Shown piece by piece: positions 36,885 through 47,651 of a stretch of DNA of 64,000 bases (positions are counted from its first letter, which is position 1; each line of letters opens with the position of its first letter). The notes under the pieces are model-generated. The model was not told the origin of the DNA. It ran no database searches and saw nothing but the letters and a program-made list of their open reading frames with translations. This DNA is from Craspedostauros australis (lineage: Eukaryota; Bacillariophyta; Bacillariophyceae; Mastogloiales; Achnanthaceae). Where the stretch lies: positions 310,001-374,000 of the forward strand of contig JAMXDE010000009.1 in assembly GCA_026770025.1 (NCBI GenBank), written 5' to 3'. The position numbers and the translations under genes were made by a program.

Positions 36885-38601
36885 ATGAGCGATAGACGCA
36901 GCATCCGTGAGAGTCTGCGGACGGCTTTGGAGCACCATGATGCTCAGGGGCTCGCGAATGTCTTCGTTCTGAAGCCAATCTCGGCGCAACAGAAGGCCGC
37001 GCCACAGCCATGCAGTCCGGAACCTCTGACCGTCAACGGCACGGATTATTCCTCGATTTTTGTCAGCCTCGTGAATGCCAACAGAGCTGCCGATGCGGTG
37101 AGTTCGTTGGTTGGTTGGTTGGTTGGCTGTGCCATGTTGTGCATAAAGTCTGAGGTCTGGGGTTGCCATGATCATCGGAAGGAGTCTTGATCGGCGTTGC
37201 CAACAAGTAGCAAAAGAAAGACTTGCGTGCGTATGTACCACCCAACTCACATCACTTGTGCTTCCAACACGTCGAATGAAAAATGAATTGCAATCAATGC
37301 CATGATGCAACCATGCAACCACGCAACCACAGGGCCAACCAACTGCGTGCTTCAAGGAGCAAGCGAATGTTCACACCTACTTCAACAGAGTATTCTCAAG
37401 TTCCGACGGAAACTGGCTGGTCCCAGCGATGTGGCTCGTCTGCAGCAACACGAGGGTCGTTGCCATGGCAGCCGACAAGGAGGTAACGAAGGACGGCGCC
37501 AACAACGCCCACGCGAACTTGCAAACAGCAGAGAGTATCATGAAGGACTCGTTCGTCACCTCGGTCAACGACCGCAAAGACTTCCACCCTGGCGCTCCCT
37601 TTTCTCTGGATGGCAGCAAGAAGGCCGGCGTGCTGGGCGTTGCGAACGAGCTCTTCCGATGCTACTTGACGCTCAACACCCTGCGTTTATGCAAGAATCT
37701 GTTCCGGCCGATCGAAATGAAGAAGCTAGACACGAGCGGCGCCATGGGGCATCTCGTGACCTTCAAATTCTTCGCGGGACGTCTCATGATGTATGAAGAT
37801 CATCTCCCTGTCGCGGAAGAGAATTTGGACTTTGCGTTCCGTCACTGTCACAGGGACGCTCATCAGAACAAGAGGCAGATACTGCGGTACCTCATCCCTG
37901 TCAAGTTGCTGCGCGGTCGCTACCCAACATCCCAACGTGAGTTGCAAGTCGAGGTACTGGTCGTGATGAGCGGAAGTTGCCGTATCATTCGCTGTGCCAG
38001 ATTGCAAACAGACACAATGCAATACAATGCTCTGCGACCATGCGTCAACGTGTCAGTGGGTCAATGCTGTTCTGTTTCACCTTCCCATCTAACTCCCATT
38101 TCATCTCTCACTCACTCACTCACTCTATATCCCATTTCGTTGTGTTTTGTATTGCACTGTCTCGTTCCCTGTCCTTTGCATTTGCTGCCTCCCATAAAAA
38201 CAGTGCTCCAGAAATACAAGCTGGGAGAATTCCAAGATCTGATCGAGGCCACGCGAAAGGGCGACCTGAAGACCTTCCAGGACAGCATCATCAAATACCA
38301 AGACCGATTCATAAACCAGGGAACGTACTTGCTTCTGGAAAAATGCAAAACGCTATGTTACCGCAACCTGTTCCGAAAGATCTACCGGATATTGGACAAG
38401 CATCAAATATCGCTGCAGTACATCGCAGGGGCATTCAAGTGGCTTGGGACGCCGATCGACTTGGACGAGGTCGAATGCATCCTGGCGAATCTCATCTACA
38501 GGGGACAAATCAGAGGATACTTATCCCACGCCAAGCGCATGCTGGTGCTGAGCAAGAGAGATCCATTCCCTTTGGCGACCATCGTTTCAGCATCTCGATA
38601 G
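36885..38601 (+). CDS. PCID2/Thp1-like PCI-domain protein (TREX-2 complex)
   Basis: Exons 36885..37097, 37333..37936 and 38204..38601 (404 aa; human PCID2 is ~399). Introns are 235 nt (phase 0) and 267 nt (phase 1), donors gtgagt. Family landmarks: SIFVSLVNANRAADA before intron 1; EQANVHTYFNRVFSSSDGNW with VPAMWLVCSNTRVVA after it; NELFRCYLTLNTLRLCKNLF; AFRHCHRDAHQNKRQILRYL; PVKLLRGRYPTSQ joined by splicing to LLQKYKLGEF; and the winged-helix end NLIYRGQIRGYLSHAKRMLV. Thp1/PCID2 pairs with Sac3 in TREX-2 at the nuclear pore and links transcription to mRNA export. Intron 2 carries a (TCAC)n tract. SEC13, another pore-linked gene, is 26 kb away with no sign of linkage. Confidence 0.92.
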
Positions 38602-39473
38602 GGCAGAGTAGAGCATTTGGCACCTTCGCATCCACGTGCGCATGTGTGCAAATATGCATGTATTCATGTATGCAAGGTTTGAAGAGAAGCAAACAGATCT
38701 CCATGGACAGTACTCTCCAATGTCGACAACTCTCTAGAGAATGGCAACAGGGAATCGAACGATCAAGATCCGTCGCGCCTACGTAGCAGTCCACTTACTC
38801 TACTCCGCTCTACTCATTGCGACTTGATTATCATGCTTGGTCATTGCCGCATACTGCTCTCTCTGCCTCTGTTACAACAAGAGTCCTGGGTATGGGTGCC
38901 ATGCGTTGGCTCTCTAGACAGAGAAGCAGATCGAGATGAGGCTCTATCAACGATGCTTCTTGGTGATCGTGCGCCACAGTTGCATCGCCGCGACAACAGA
39001 ATTTCAAGTTCAAATGCAACGGCGATAACGGCTGCCTTGCCAAAGATCTGTGAGACAACCAAGAAAGTGGTCTGGCCGTGGAAGAAGTTGCACAAAGCCA
39101 ATCGCATCAGTACCAAGGAGGGAAGAGAGGCATCCCCATTCACAGATGCTCCAGTAGACAGAGGATCATCATGGCAAGATGCGAGTGGAAGGGAGAGAGA
39201 TCCTTCCGAGGCTGTGGCCAACGATGTCACGTATTGGCGCGGACACACTGCCGGAGCAGTTGATGAGATGAAACAGTGCAACGCTCACACACATCCCAAA
39301 ATTTCGTTGAGCGACATCGCCATCGCCGGAACAGGGCAGACACCACCGCCATCAAGAGAACCCAAAACGTCACACACAAACAAAGGATTCGTGTCACCCT
39401 TCCCAATAAGCACATCGCATCACATCGCATCACATCACATCACATCACATCGTCACTGTGTTTCATATCCGCC
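38602..39473. other. Intergenic, 0.87 kb
   Basis: CAGAGTAGAGCA begins 4 nt after the PCID2 stop. Competing frames on both strands (38824-39477 + and 39281-38841 -) have no recognised domain. A CATCAC/CATCGC tandem occupies 39411-39451, just before the next gene. Confidence 0.4.
39411..39451. repeat. CAYC-type microsatellite in 5' leader
   Basis: Tandem 5-mers of cacat/cgcat type across 41 nt, ending 22 nt before the ATG of the secreted orphan. Similar CA-rich tracts precede other genes, for example cgcatcgcatcgcatc near 61816. Confidence 0.7.
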
Positions 39474-40554
39474 ATGACACTTCTTCCGCACGTTCCGCTC
39501 TCACTTGTGGCCCTTGCCGTTTCGGTCGGCACAACTGGCGCAGATGTGGTCGCCGCCGGCGTTGCGGCTGGAGCTGTTGCAGTAGCAGATGCCCATCCAC
39601 CCACCTCCGAAACCGAGAGCGATCCAACAGCTACGCCGTCGCCGACAACGACAACGACAAACGAAGACTTTGATTCGACCGAAGAGGATCCGGAGGCCAG
39701 CGCTTGTGCGACTCTGTACAGATACGAAACATTGGACTGTTCTGGGGAAGTGGACACCCTGATGTTTTTCTCCGTCCGCGAACAGCCCGGGAGTGAATGC
39801 GGTAAGTCAATACAACGACCGTGCTCGGCCATACGTATTGGTACGGCAGCATCCACTGCGGCAGCGTCATCAGTCTGGCCACCTCTGCAGCATCCGAGTG
39901 ATCGAGTGCCATGAATGTACTCGTGCCATACAACACGAAGCCTCATGGAGCAGGCCGGCCTTCCGTTTGGTGTATCTTTCTGACTCCTTCCTTCTTGGCT
40001 TGCGACTGCTCTGGTTCCTGTCCTATTCAATGATACTCACTCTCTGCAATTCTTCTCCGCATTCTTTTTTCGCTGAATCGATAGTCGGCGGCCAGCTGGT
40101 TTCCGTAAACGATCAGTACTGCGACCTGAGTACTGGCCACTATTTCCACACCGCGTACTCCTTCAACACCAACTGCGAGACGCCCTGGTACCTCAGCTGG
40201 GCACCTCCAACCACCCGTACTTTCACAGGCGACGAGTGCATCAACGGATTCCGATTGAAATCGTGCGAGGCAGGACGCTGTTCTGTTGGTGACGAATTAA
40301 TCGAAGATGTCTGTGCGAATGAAACATCAATGGTGGAGGAATTTGTGAGCGAGGCGCAGCGCACGGAAGTCAACGATGGCCACGCGCCCCGTGGGACACA
40401 AGAAGGAAGTAACCGCATGAATCCTTCTCAGCAACACGCACAGCACCAGGAACACGATAGTCAAAAAGACGATGAGTGCGATGAAGATGCGACGAGGAGA
40501 GAAGCAGGCAAAGCGGAGCTCCACGAGAGCATCTCCACCGTCCAGAGTCAATGA
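39474..40554 (+). CDS. Secreted Cys-containing orphan protein
   Basis: Exons 39474..39801 and 40085..40554 (265 aa); intron 283 nt, phase 1, donor gtaagt, acceptor gatag. Starts with a signal-peptide-like segment (MTLLPHVPLSLVALAVSVG) and an Ala/Val-rich stretch, then an acidic Thr/Ser/Pro region. A compact region of ~125 residues has nine cysteines between ACATLYRYETLDCSG and EDVCANETS, suggesting disulfides in a secreted or lumenal domain. The C-terminal ~60 residues are Asp/Glu/His/Gln-rich and look disordered. No known family is recognised. Secretion is inferred from the N-terminus. Confidence 0.65.
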
Positions 40555-41341
40555 CAAGTTGTACAATATTCCATGTCCGGCCGCATTGAACGAATGGACA
40601 ACCGATCAGCACAGGCGCGAGTACGAACGTGTTCGTAAGATGAATAGTAAAGTGTAATATCGTGATATAATATTATAATAGTATGTTTTGGATGTTGCCC
40701 TCTTCCAATCTCAATCTGCCGATGTCTTGCCTCCTTTCGGTACTTGCTTGCCCACTCGTCTCTCAAGCACCAACCAGGAATTCACGTCTCTCGACCAGAA
40801 CGACAACCACACAAAAAACAACATCAACAAACATGACGTCTTCCCCGCTTCTGCAGCAACAACACCGATGTCGGCACAAAGGCCAACACGCGAAGAGAGA
40901 CAGGAACAAACACACAGGACATCAGGGAATCGCATCTCCATGCGAGTACACGCAGCGCTCATCCACACTGGAGTGAAGGACATCGCCGACATCGACATTG
41001 ATGCTGGCGCCAACACTGCTATCAACCCCACTTGCTGAGCGAGAATCAGAGTCCGAAGAGGCAACTCACCAAAGACACATCGACGGTAGTGCCCTCTCTC
41101 GTACGATCCCGTTGTGGACAGCAAACAGGCGCTCCGCAGTCACCACATCACTCTTCAACCCTTGGACACTCCTACTAGTCAGTATCCCGCTCCATCTGCC
41201 ATACTCGTAGGCTGGAACAACAAAGAATCACGTCTATTGGCACGAGTGCGTGTGTACCATACCACGCAAATACGTGCACATATAATACTCCACATATTCG
41301 TACGCATTTCTACCATACCTACTCGATTACAATCGACCATC
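40555..41341. other. Intergenic, 0.79 kb
   Basis: No supported frame; candidate frames on both strands overlap one another. TACTCGTA is at 41202-41209, ~130 nt upstream of the next ATG. Confidence 0.4.
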
Positions 41342-41977
41342 ATGGCGAAAATCCCGGTGGCGCTCTACGTCCCCAACCTGCTTGGCTACGCCAGGATTAT
41401 CCTCGCGCTCTTGGGATTGCACCTCTCCACGTCCAGCCCGGATCAGGCCATCATGGTTTGGTTCGTCTCGGGCTGGCTGGATTTCTTCGACGGCAAACTG
41501 GCACGCATGCTGGACCAGTGCTCCGAACTCGGTGTCTTGCTGGACGTCTTCGCCGACAACATCATGCGCACGACGGTGTGGGTCGCAGCCGCAGCATCGA
41601 ACCCTTCCCGATACGGTCTCATTGCGGCATGCATCATCACGTTGGAATGGATCACGATGCTTTGCACGCAGCTTCATGCCGCGCAGGCAGGCGTGCATTG
41701 GAAGCAGCAGCGCGACAATGATCCGTGGCTCATCAAGGCGGTGTTTGCGAATGGCTTCAAGAATCCGTTGGGCATCCTGGTGTTTTATGGATTGTTCTGC
41801 TCCGGTGTCTTTGCGTACGGCGAGCAGAAAGGGACCATGTTCGATGACATAATACCCTTCCTTCCGTATTGGCGATACGCCGCGCACATCGGTCGCGGGA
41901 TCAGCGTGATGGTCGAGCTGTGGCTGTGCAAGGGGTACCTGTCGATGGTGATAGAAAAGGATACGCGGTCTGATTGA
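41342..41977 (+). CDS. CDP-alcohol phosphatidyltransferase, phosphatidylinositol synthase-like
   Basis: Intronless, 211 aa from the ATG at 41342. The full CDP-alcohol phosphotransferase signature is present: D47-x2-D50-G51-x2-A54-R55-x8-G64-x3-D68-x3-D72 (DFFDGKLARMLDQ, then SELGVLLDVFAD). These aspartates bind Mg2+ and carry out transfer of the phosphatidyl group from CDP-diacylglycerol. About five membrane segments are visible, starting VPNLLGYARIILALLGLHL. Size and the NLLGYARI start fit eukaryotic phosphatidylinositol synthase, which acts in the ER/Golgi; the alcohol substrate is inferred. The upstream frame is open to 41114 but has no ATG in good context. Confidence 0.85.
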   Translation: MAKIPVALYVPNLLGYARIILALLGLHLSTSSPDQAIMVWFVSGWLDFFDGKLARMLDQCSELGVLLDVFADNIMRTTVWVAAAASNPSRYGLIAACIITLEWITMLCTQLHAAQAGVHWKQQRDNDPWLIKAVFANGFKNPLGILVFYGLFCSGVFAYGEQKGTMFDDIIPFLPYWRYAAHIGRGISVMVELWLCKGYLSMVIEKDTRSD

Positions 41978-42252
41978 TAAGAGTAGTGGTGCTTGTTTTC
42001 GTTTGTATGGCAAAATTCCCGCTTTTCGCTCGTGTGTACTCCACCCACCTATACAGCACCCCCTGCGAGCGTGTATGTGATTGATAGAATCATTTTGCTT
42101 CGTTCCATTCTCATTTCCATTTTCTTGATCATGTGGAGAACACACGTACGTACATGGTGTTCACTGATACCCTTCCTGGCTGTGCTGGAATACGAGGATG
42201 AAGAACGCTCTTGGCACCAACAGACAAGCGTCATCAATGATCCGCCCTTCCC

Positions 42253-43257
42253 TCATGGCTGCTTCCAAGTCCTCTCGATGGGGTACGGATGGCCATCATC
42301 GCCATCGCCATTTTCCCAATTGCATATCCCCAAGCGATCCATGAGCTTCGTCATGACATCATCCACCGGCGCACGGATGATTAAGGAAGCACCCTCATCT
42401 TTGGGTGTTTGCTGCAGATTGACGATGACGTATTGTTTGGCGTATGTCGGGAGACTCCCGGCAGGTTCGATTCGCAACGACGTGCCCAAGCACAGCACGA
42501 GGTCGGCCCGTTCGCAATGATCCTGCGACGTGTCCAGGTCTTTCTCCGGCAGTACGTCTTCCCAATCCAGCAGGGTGTCATGGAGGTTTCCATCGCAGGC
42601 GGCGTCTTCGCATTTGCGTCCCGTCGGCTGAAAGCTCATGCCGCCGGTGTCAAAGTCGCGAAAGTACTCGGTCTTGCATTTGAGGCATTGCTCGGTGAAC
42701 GCGCAGCCGTGCAGTACGGCGTGTCGATCGCGCGAGAGCCCGGATCGCTTGTGCAGACCGTCGACGTTCTGGGTGATGCAGTACTGCAAGATGTCGTGCT
42801 CCGCCAACGCTGCGATGGCCCTGTGCGTCAAGGTTGGCCTGGCCTTGGCGAAGTCGAAGCTGGCCACGTTGTGGTCGTCATCGTGATCGTCATCGTGATC
42901 GTCATTGTTGGTTCCGCAAGAGCCATCATCCTTCTTTTGCCGCTTCGAGGTATTGCCGTCATGGTTGGAGCTAGTTCCAATGCTATTCGCCCTCGCACGC
43001 CGCTGCTTGCGCTTCTTCGTCTTTTCCTTTTGCTGCTCCAACGTCCAGATCCCCTTGGGTCCGCGAAAGTCGGGAATTCCCGCTGACGTCGAGATCCCGG
43101 CGCCTGTGAGGATGACAAAGTGCTTGGCGTGCTTCACCATCTGGGCCAGCTGCTTCAGCTTGACCTCCAAGCCTCTTTTCGTGTCGCGCCTCTCAGGCAG
43201 TCCGCAGACGCCCTTGTTGGGGTATGCTGACAATCGTGATGCGTATCCGGCCGACAT
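42253..43257 (-). CDS. SIRT6-type NAD-dependent protein deacylase (class IV sirtuin)
   Basis: Intronless, 334 aa from the ATG at 43257 (MSAGYASRLSAYPNKGVCGL), which matches the SIRT6 start; the frame runs further upstream without similarity. NAD-binding GAGIS (52-56) and GIPDFRGPKGIWT, TQNVDGLHKRSG, catalytic His183 in LHGCAF, and zinc cysteines C191, C194, C216 and C221 are all present, followed by DWEDVLP and LCLGTSLRIEPAGSLP. SIRT6 removes acyl groups from histone H3 and acts in chromatin repair and transcription. Residues ~76-134 are an insertion after the substrate loop: a basic KKRKQRRAR and KRQKK (possible nuclear signals), then Asp/His repeats DDHDDDHDDDH. The stop is 275 nt from the convergent phosphatidyltransferase stop. 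Confidence 0.95.
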   Translation of the reverse strand: MSAGYASRLSAYPNKGVCGLPERRDTKRGLEVKLKQLAQMVKHAKHFVILTGAGISTSAGIPDFRGPKGIWTLEQQKEKTKKRKQRRARANSIGTSSNHDGNTSKRQKKDDGSCGTNNDDHDDDHDDDHNVASFDFAKARPTLTHRAIAALAEHDILQYCITQNVDGLHKRSGLSRDRHAVLHGCAFTEQCLKCKTEYFRDFDTGGMSFQPTGRKCEDAACDGNLHDTLLDWEDVLPEKDLDTSQDHCERADLVLCLGTSLRIEPAGSLPTYAKQYVIVNLQQTPKDEGASLIIRAPVDDVMTKLMDRLGICNWENGDGDDGHPYPIERTWKQP

Positions 43258-43860
43258 GATGACCTTGTGTTCATTGCATTCCAGCGCAGAGCATTGGTAT
43301 GAGTGGAGATGGTGCTTGTGTGGATGTGAGATTGTGTTGGTATTGTCGAGGATGTGCGTGATCAGGTACCTCTGTGGGTGGCATCTGTTCTTGTTCTTGA
43401 CACGCAAGTAGTCTTGCTACTGCCGATTCTCAGCAGTCCGCGCTGTTGTGGTGGGCAGTTTGCCGCCAAACGAAAGAGAGGTGGGAAAAGACGATGAATG
43501 AAGCACAAAAGGCAAACTCAACAAGAAGTGCTCGACATCGTGTCTCAGTAAACATCACATATCGCGTCCTGCATGCGTCCGAATTGCCTCCAACATTTTG
43601 CGGAAACAAGGAACAACCACGACCAACAAAACAACACGGCGAAGAGAAAACACATTGACGAGTGGACACACAACAAAGAACAAAAACACGGTGGAACACA
43701 GCACTCACATCCAAGGAGAAGACAAAGACCAACAGAGGAACAGATACCAATACACGGCAAGCAGAGCAGAGCAGAGGAAGGAGGAAAGAAGGAGCATCAG
43801 CAACAGTAACAGCGGCAGAAACGATTCGAGTAATTGAAAGATAGCAGAGCAGAACAGATC
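43258..43860. other. Divergent promoter region SIRT6-like / NOP16
   Basis: 0.6 kb between start codons facing away from each other. AGAGCAGAG occurs twice, overlapping, at 43763-43776, ~85 nt before the NOP16 ATG. TTTGCCGCCAAA (43459-43470) is only a weak E2F-like match. No coding content seen. Confidence 0.45.
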
Positions 43861-44703
43861 ATGGTGCGACACGGAAGAGCGAAGAAGAGGAGGGCAGGAC
43901 GTATTGGCAGGACCAAGCTCAAGGTACGAGATGGTGCAAAGCAGAGCACTCTGCCCTACTCTACTCGAACTTGTTCCGCACCGGGCTCATGCATCGCACT
44001 TTATGGGTGAACGGATGCACGGTACAAACCCTCATCGATGCAAAGTGGCTCTCTTTTGCTCTGACATGCCATATCATGCCATGGCTCTGTGTGTCATTTT
44101 CTCAACAACAGCAACGATCATTTCAATTTTCACTGCTGATCGAATCCCCTTGCCCAACCAACTGGTCCCGCTCCAATTTGCTCCTGCGTCGAATAGAACA
44201 AGAATTTCCGAAGATGGGATCCTAATCCCAAGATCACAGACAGCACCATCCGCAAGCACTGGGATCCGTCGAAGTCACCATCGGCCAACCTCGCGAGCAT
44301 GGGTCTGACCGCGAATGCCAACAACTTGGCATCCGCCAAAACTGGATTCTCGCACAAGGGCATGGCAGGCGAGGGGATGGGTGCCGCTACAGTGGAGCCG
44401 CGGACGGCACCAAAGGTAGATGTCGTTGAACTGTACGACATTCCCAAATCCGACGACCTGTCGGCCAAGAACCAACAGAACCGCGTGACGCTTTCCTTGT
44501 CGGACCAGAAGTACATTGCGAAATGCATGTCGAAGCATGGTGACAACTACACCGCGATGTTCCGAGACATCAAGGTCAACAGAATGCAGCACACGGAGCA
44601 CAAATTGAGAAAGCTGGGATCGCGGTTTCTGCTGTTGAGCGAGAAGCAACGTGCTGTCAGTCTGCCCGACAAAGTCAAGCAATCGGCACCAGAATCAACA
44701 TGA
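43861..44703 (+). CDS. NOP16: Nucleolar protein NOP16 (60S ribosome biogenesis)
   Basis: Exons 43861..43923 and 44197..44703 (189 aa; human NOP16 is 178). Exon 1 encodes only MVRHGRAKKRRAGRIGRTKLK, the basic NOP16-type start; donor gtacga, acceptor gaatag, phase 0. Exon 2 begins NKNFRRWDPNPKITDSTIRK, then HWDPSKSPSANLASMGL, matching the family pattern of basic start, Trp-Asp and Met-Gly-Leu. The C-terminal conserved block is LSDQKYIAKCMSKHGDNYTA, MFRDIKVNRMQHTEHKLRKL. NOP16 joins late nucleolar pre-60S particles. The acceptor could be a few codons further 3' (after 44202) without changing the assignment. Confidence 0.85.
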
Positions 44704-45407
44704 TTGCAGAGGAAGAGAGAATCGGCAACGAGTCGTCCAAATATTAATGTCTCACCCAAAATGCAGAAACTCTCGTGGAATACTGCAATATTGCAAGTTG
44801 TTGGTCTGTAGAGGACATCACACTATACTCGCGCAGTTTGCTCACCGTTTGGAGCCAACTCAAATGCTGTTCCTCGTGCGTGCTCGTACCACTCAGAAGC
44901 CTCTTGCTTCTGGACCGTGCTAATATTGAATAGCACGATTTCAGTCTGTCTGTAAACCGGTATCGCCCAACCGCCGACGGTGAATCTTGACGACGAATCG
45001 CGAAGACAAGAGGCGGATGGCGTCAACTGCGCTCAGCCAATCAGAAGGGGCGAATCGAAGATGCCTCCTGCGACCCACCCAAATCCACCCAACAAAATTG
45101 ACCAGTATCTGGTGCGAACAACCCATCAATCAGTCCTCTCTTGCGGTGCTGTCACGACCCGGTTGTTGGCCAGAGATCCTTCACCGACAAGCAGCACCGC
45201 CACAGAGCCACAGAGCCGCCGCCTCAGCCGCCGTGACTGGTGTTGTTCCTGGTGTTGTTCCTGCCATCGTTATCGTGAAGCCGATCTCACATCACCATTC
45301 CTCTGGAAGGGACAATACTCCGACTACGATACTGAGACCATACAAGTCAGGCCAGGCTCAAATCAAATCAAGCGAAGTGAAACCAGATTGGAACAAGAGC
45401 AGTCAAG
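44704..45407. other. Intergenic, 0.7 kb
   Basis: Between NOP16 and the PRPP synthetase, same strand. No coding content supported; the frame over 45000-45400 lacks a start in good context and any domain. Confidence 0.35.
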
Positions 45408-47651
45408 ATGATGAACTCTGCGTCGGTTGCAGCGAGGCGAGTGATCGCCAAGAGCAGGGTGAGTTGCTTCCCATTCCTGCGATGTTCCGATTCCCGACCA
45501 TGGCGGCCCAGAGGTGCTTTTGTGCCTGTTTGTGCGCGTTGGCGCCTGGTAACAAAACGATCCAAGCAGGATTCCTGGTCTATGCGTGGCTGAATCTTGG
45601 TGCAATGCTCTTTGTTGGCGGGTGGCCCGTTGCGATGAGTGATACGACGGTGTCAACTCCCTGCGACTGGCTGCGATGCTTCCTGTTCGATTCAACAGCA
45701 GCAGCAGCAACAGCAATGCCGAATATCTCACAATCCATCATGCGGTACCATACAATGTGCGAAACAAATCATGCTTTGCTCTGCATGCAACATGCGCAAT
45801 GCTCGGTGTTGACGTCGATACTTGTTCGCAACGCAGGTGGCACTCGCTTCCCAAAATTCGGCGTCGTCCATGAGGATGCTCCAGCCAGCATTCAGCAGAT
45901 GGGAGGAAGGCGCATCGTCCGGCAATCATGCCGGCTGGGCCACCTTGATCGCTGCCGCCGCATCCGGTTTGGCCATCGGCGCAGGATCTCTGACCGCCTG
46001 TGAGTACAAAAGAAAGACCAATGTCGTGGATCCTCAGACCTACCCATCGCCAGAGGGAGGCGAGGCTGCTCCTGTCCAACCTGTCGTCGTCGAGCGGAAG
46101 AATCCCGCCGACAAGGTGAAGGACCCCATGTCGGTCTATGCCAAATCTGCCGCCAAGCGCGAACTCAAGGAGCGGAAAACCAAGATGGCCGAGCTGGCAG
46201 CGACCAGTCCAGCGACCCTCCTGGAGAAGACGAAGTACGCCAATGACATGTCCGCCGAAGAGCTCCGCATCGAAGAGGCCACGCGCAAGGCCAAGCAACA
46301 CTCCGGAGGGCTCAAAATCTTCAGCGGAAATGGCAACATGGCCCTCGCGCTTGAGATCGCCAAGCATCTCGGCATCAGCCTGGGCAAGGCGACCGTCGGA
46401 AAGTTCGCGGACGGAGAGGTCAACGTCGTCATTCACGAGAATGTTCGTGGCAAGGATGTCTACGTCATCCAGCCAACATGCCCTCCAGTTAACGACAACA
46501 TCATGGAGCTCCTCCTCATGGTCTCCACGATGCGACGAGCGAGTGCGCGACGCATCACCGTTGTCATCCCATACTACGGATACGCCCGGCAAGATCGCAA
46601 GATGCAGGTGAGTCTAAACCATCTACGTGTTTGGACATGCATGTTCATGTGTGTTTGCATGTTTGGAGATCCAATGATGAAGCAGACAAGACAAGCAACA
46701 AGCAGCAAATATGGAAACATGGGGAGATAAGGCATTGTTCGGTCGCAGGTGATGCGGCACGAATACTGTGGTGCCGTTCCTTCGTGTCGATTTGAATGAC
46801 GTGAAGAAGCACCACCAATACCATCGTCATCAACAGCAGGAGCTGGAATGGAATCATGCCTGCAACTTGATTCCTTCTCGCGGATACCATGCGTTTATGT
46901 ACGGAAAAATTGCTTCTGCATCGCTTACCCTTTACCGTTGCATTCGAACGTTTCCGACAACGCGGTCATTATTTGGACACCGTCCCCATAGGCACGTGTC
47001 CCAATTTCTGCCGCCGATGTTGCCAGATTAATGGAAGCCATGGGCATTGACCGTGTCATCGCAGTTGACTTGCACTGCGGCCAGATCCAGGGATTCTTCG
47101 GCCCACGCGTCCCGGTCGACAACCTCGATGGCGGCATCGTCGGATTGGACTACTTCGGATCGAAGGACCTCATCAACCCGGTCGTTGTCAGCCCAGATGC
47201 CGGCGGCGTCTACAGAGCCAAGAAGTTCAAGGAAGGCCTTGCTGTGAAGTATGACATGCCGGACATCGGCCTCGCCATGATTGTCAAGCAACGTGCCCGT
47301 GCGGGTTCCGTCGATTCCATGGACCTCGTCGGAGACGTGAATGGATGCGATTGCATCCTCGTCGATGACATGATCGACACTGCCGGGACACTGTGCAAAG
47401 CCGCCGATGTGCTCGCTGCCAACGGCGCACGACGGGTCTTTGCATTCGCCAGCCACGGTCTCCTCAGCGGACCTGGCAACGACCGACTCGCCAACTCCAA
47501 GATGGAGGAGGTCGTGATTTTGAACACCATCCCAACATCCCCACAGCGGGAAGCCAACGAGAAGCTCACGGAACTGAGCGTTGCGCCTCTACTGGCTCAG
47601 GCCATCTTCAACATCCATGCCAAGAAGAGTATCTCTGCCCTTTTCAAGTAA
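45408..47651 (+). CDS. Ribose-phosphate pyrophosphokinase (PRPP synthetase), organelle-targeted form
   Basis: Exons 45408..45458, 45837..46607 and 46992..47651 (493 aa), all junctions phase 0, donors gtgagt. Exon 1 encodes [17 protein letters not shown], an Arg/Ser/Ala-rich presequence; exon 2 adds a membrane-like segment [20 protein letters not shown] followed by EYKRK, then a charged linker. The catalytic part begins [20 protein letters not shown], with [19 protein letters not shown] joined by splicing to [33 protein letters not shown], and the PRPP-binding loop [16 protein letters not shown]. The enzyme makes PRPP from ribose 5-phosphate and ATP for nucleotide, His and Trp synthesis. The ~150-residue N-terminal extension suggests mitochondrial location, perhaps membrane-anchored; this is inference. 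Exon 1 is assigned by frame, splice site and presequence character. Confidence 0.85.

Noticed and set aside
42462-42475. tRNA B-box-like string ggttcgattc
   Set aside because: It lies within the sirtuin coding sequence, with no A box or cloverleaf around it. No tRNA gene was found elsewhere by eye.
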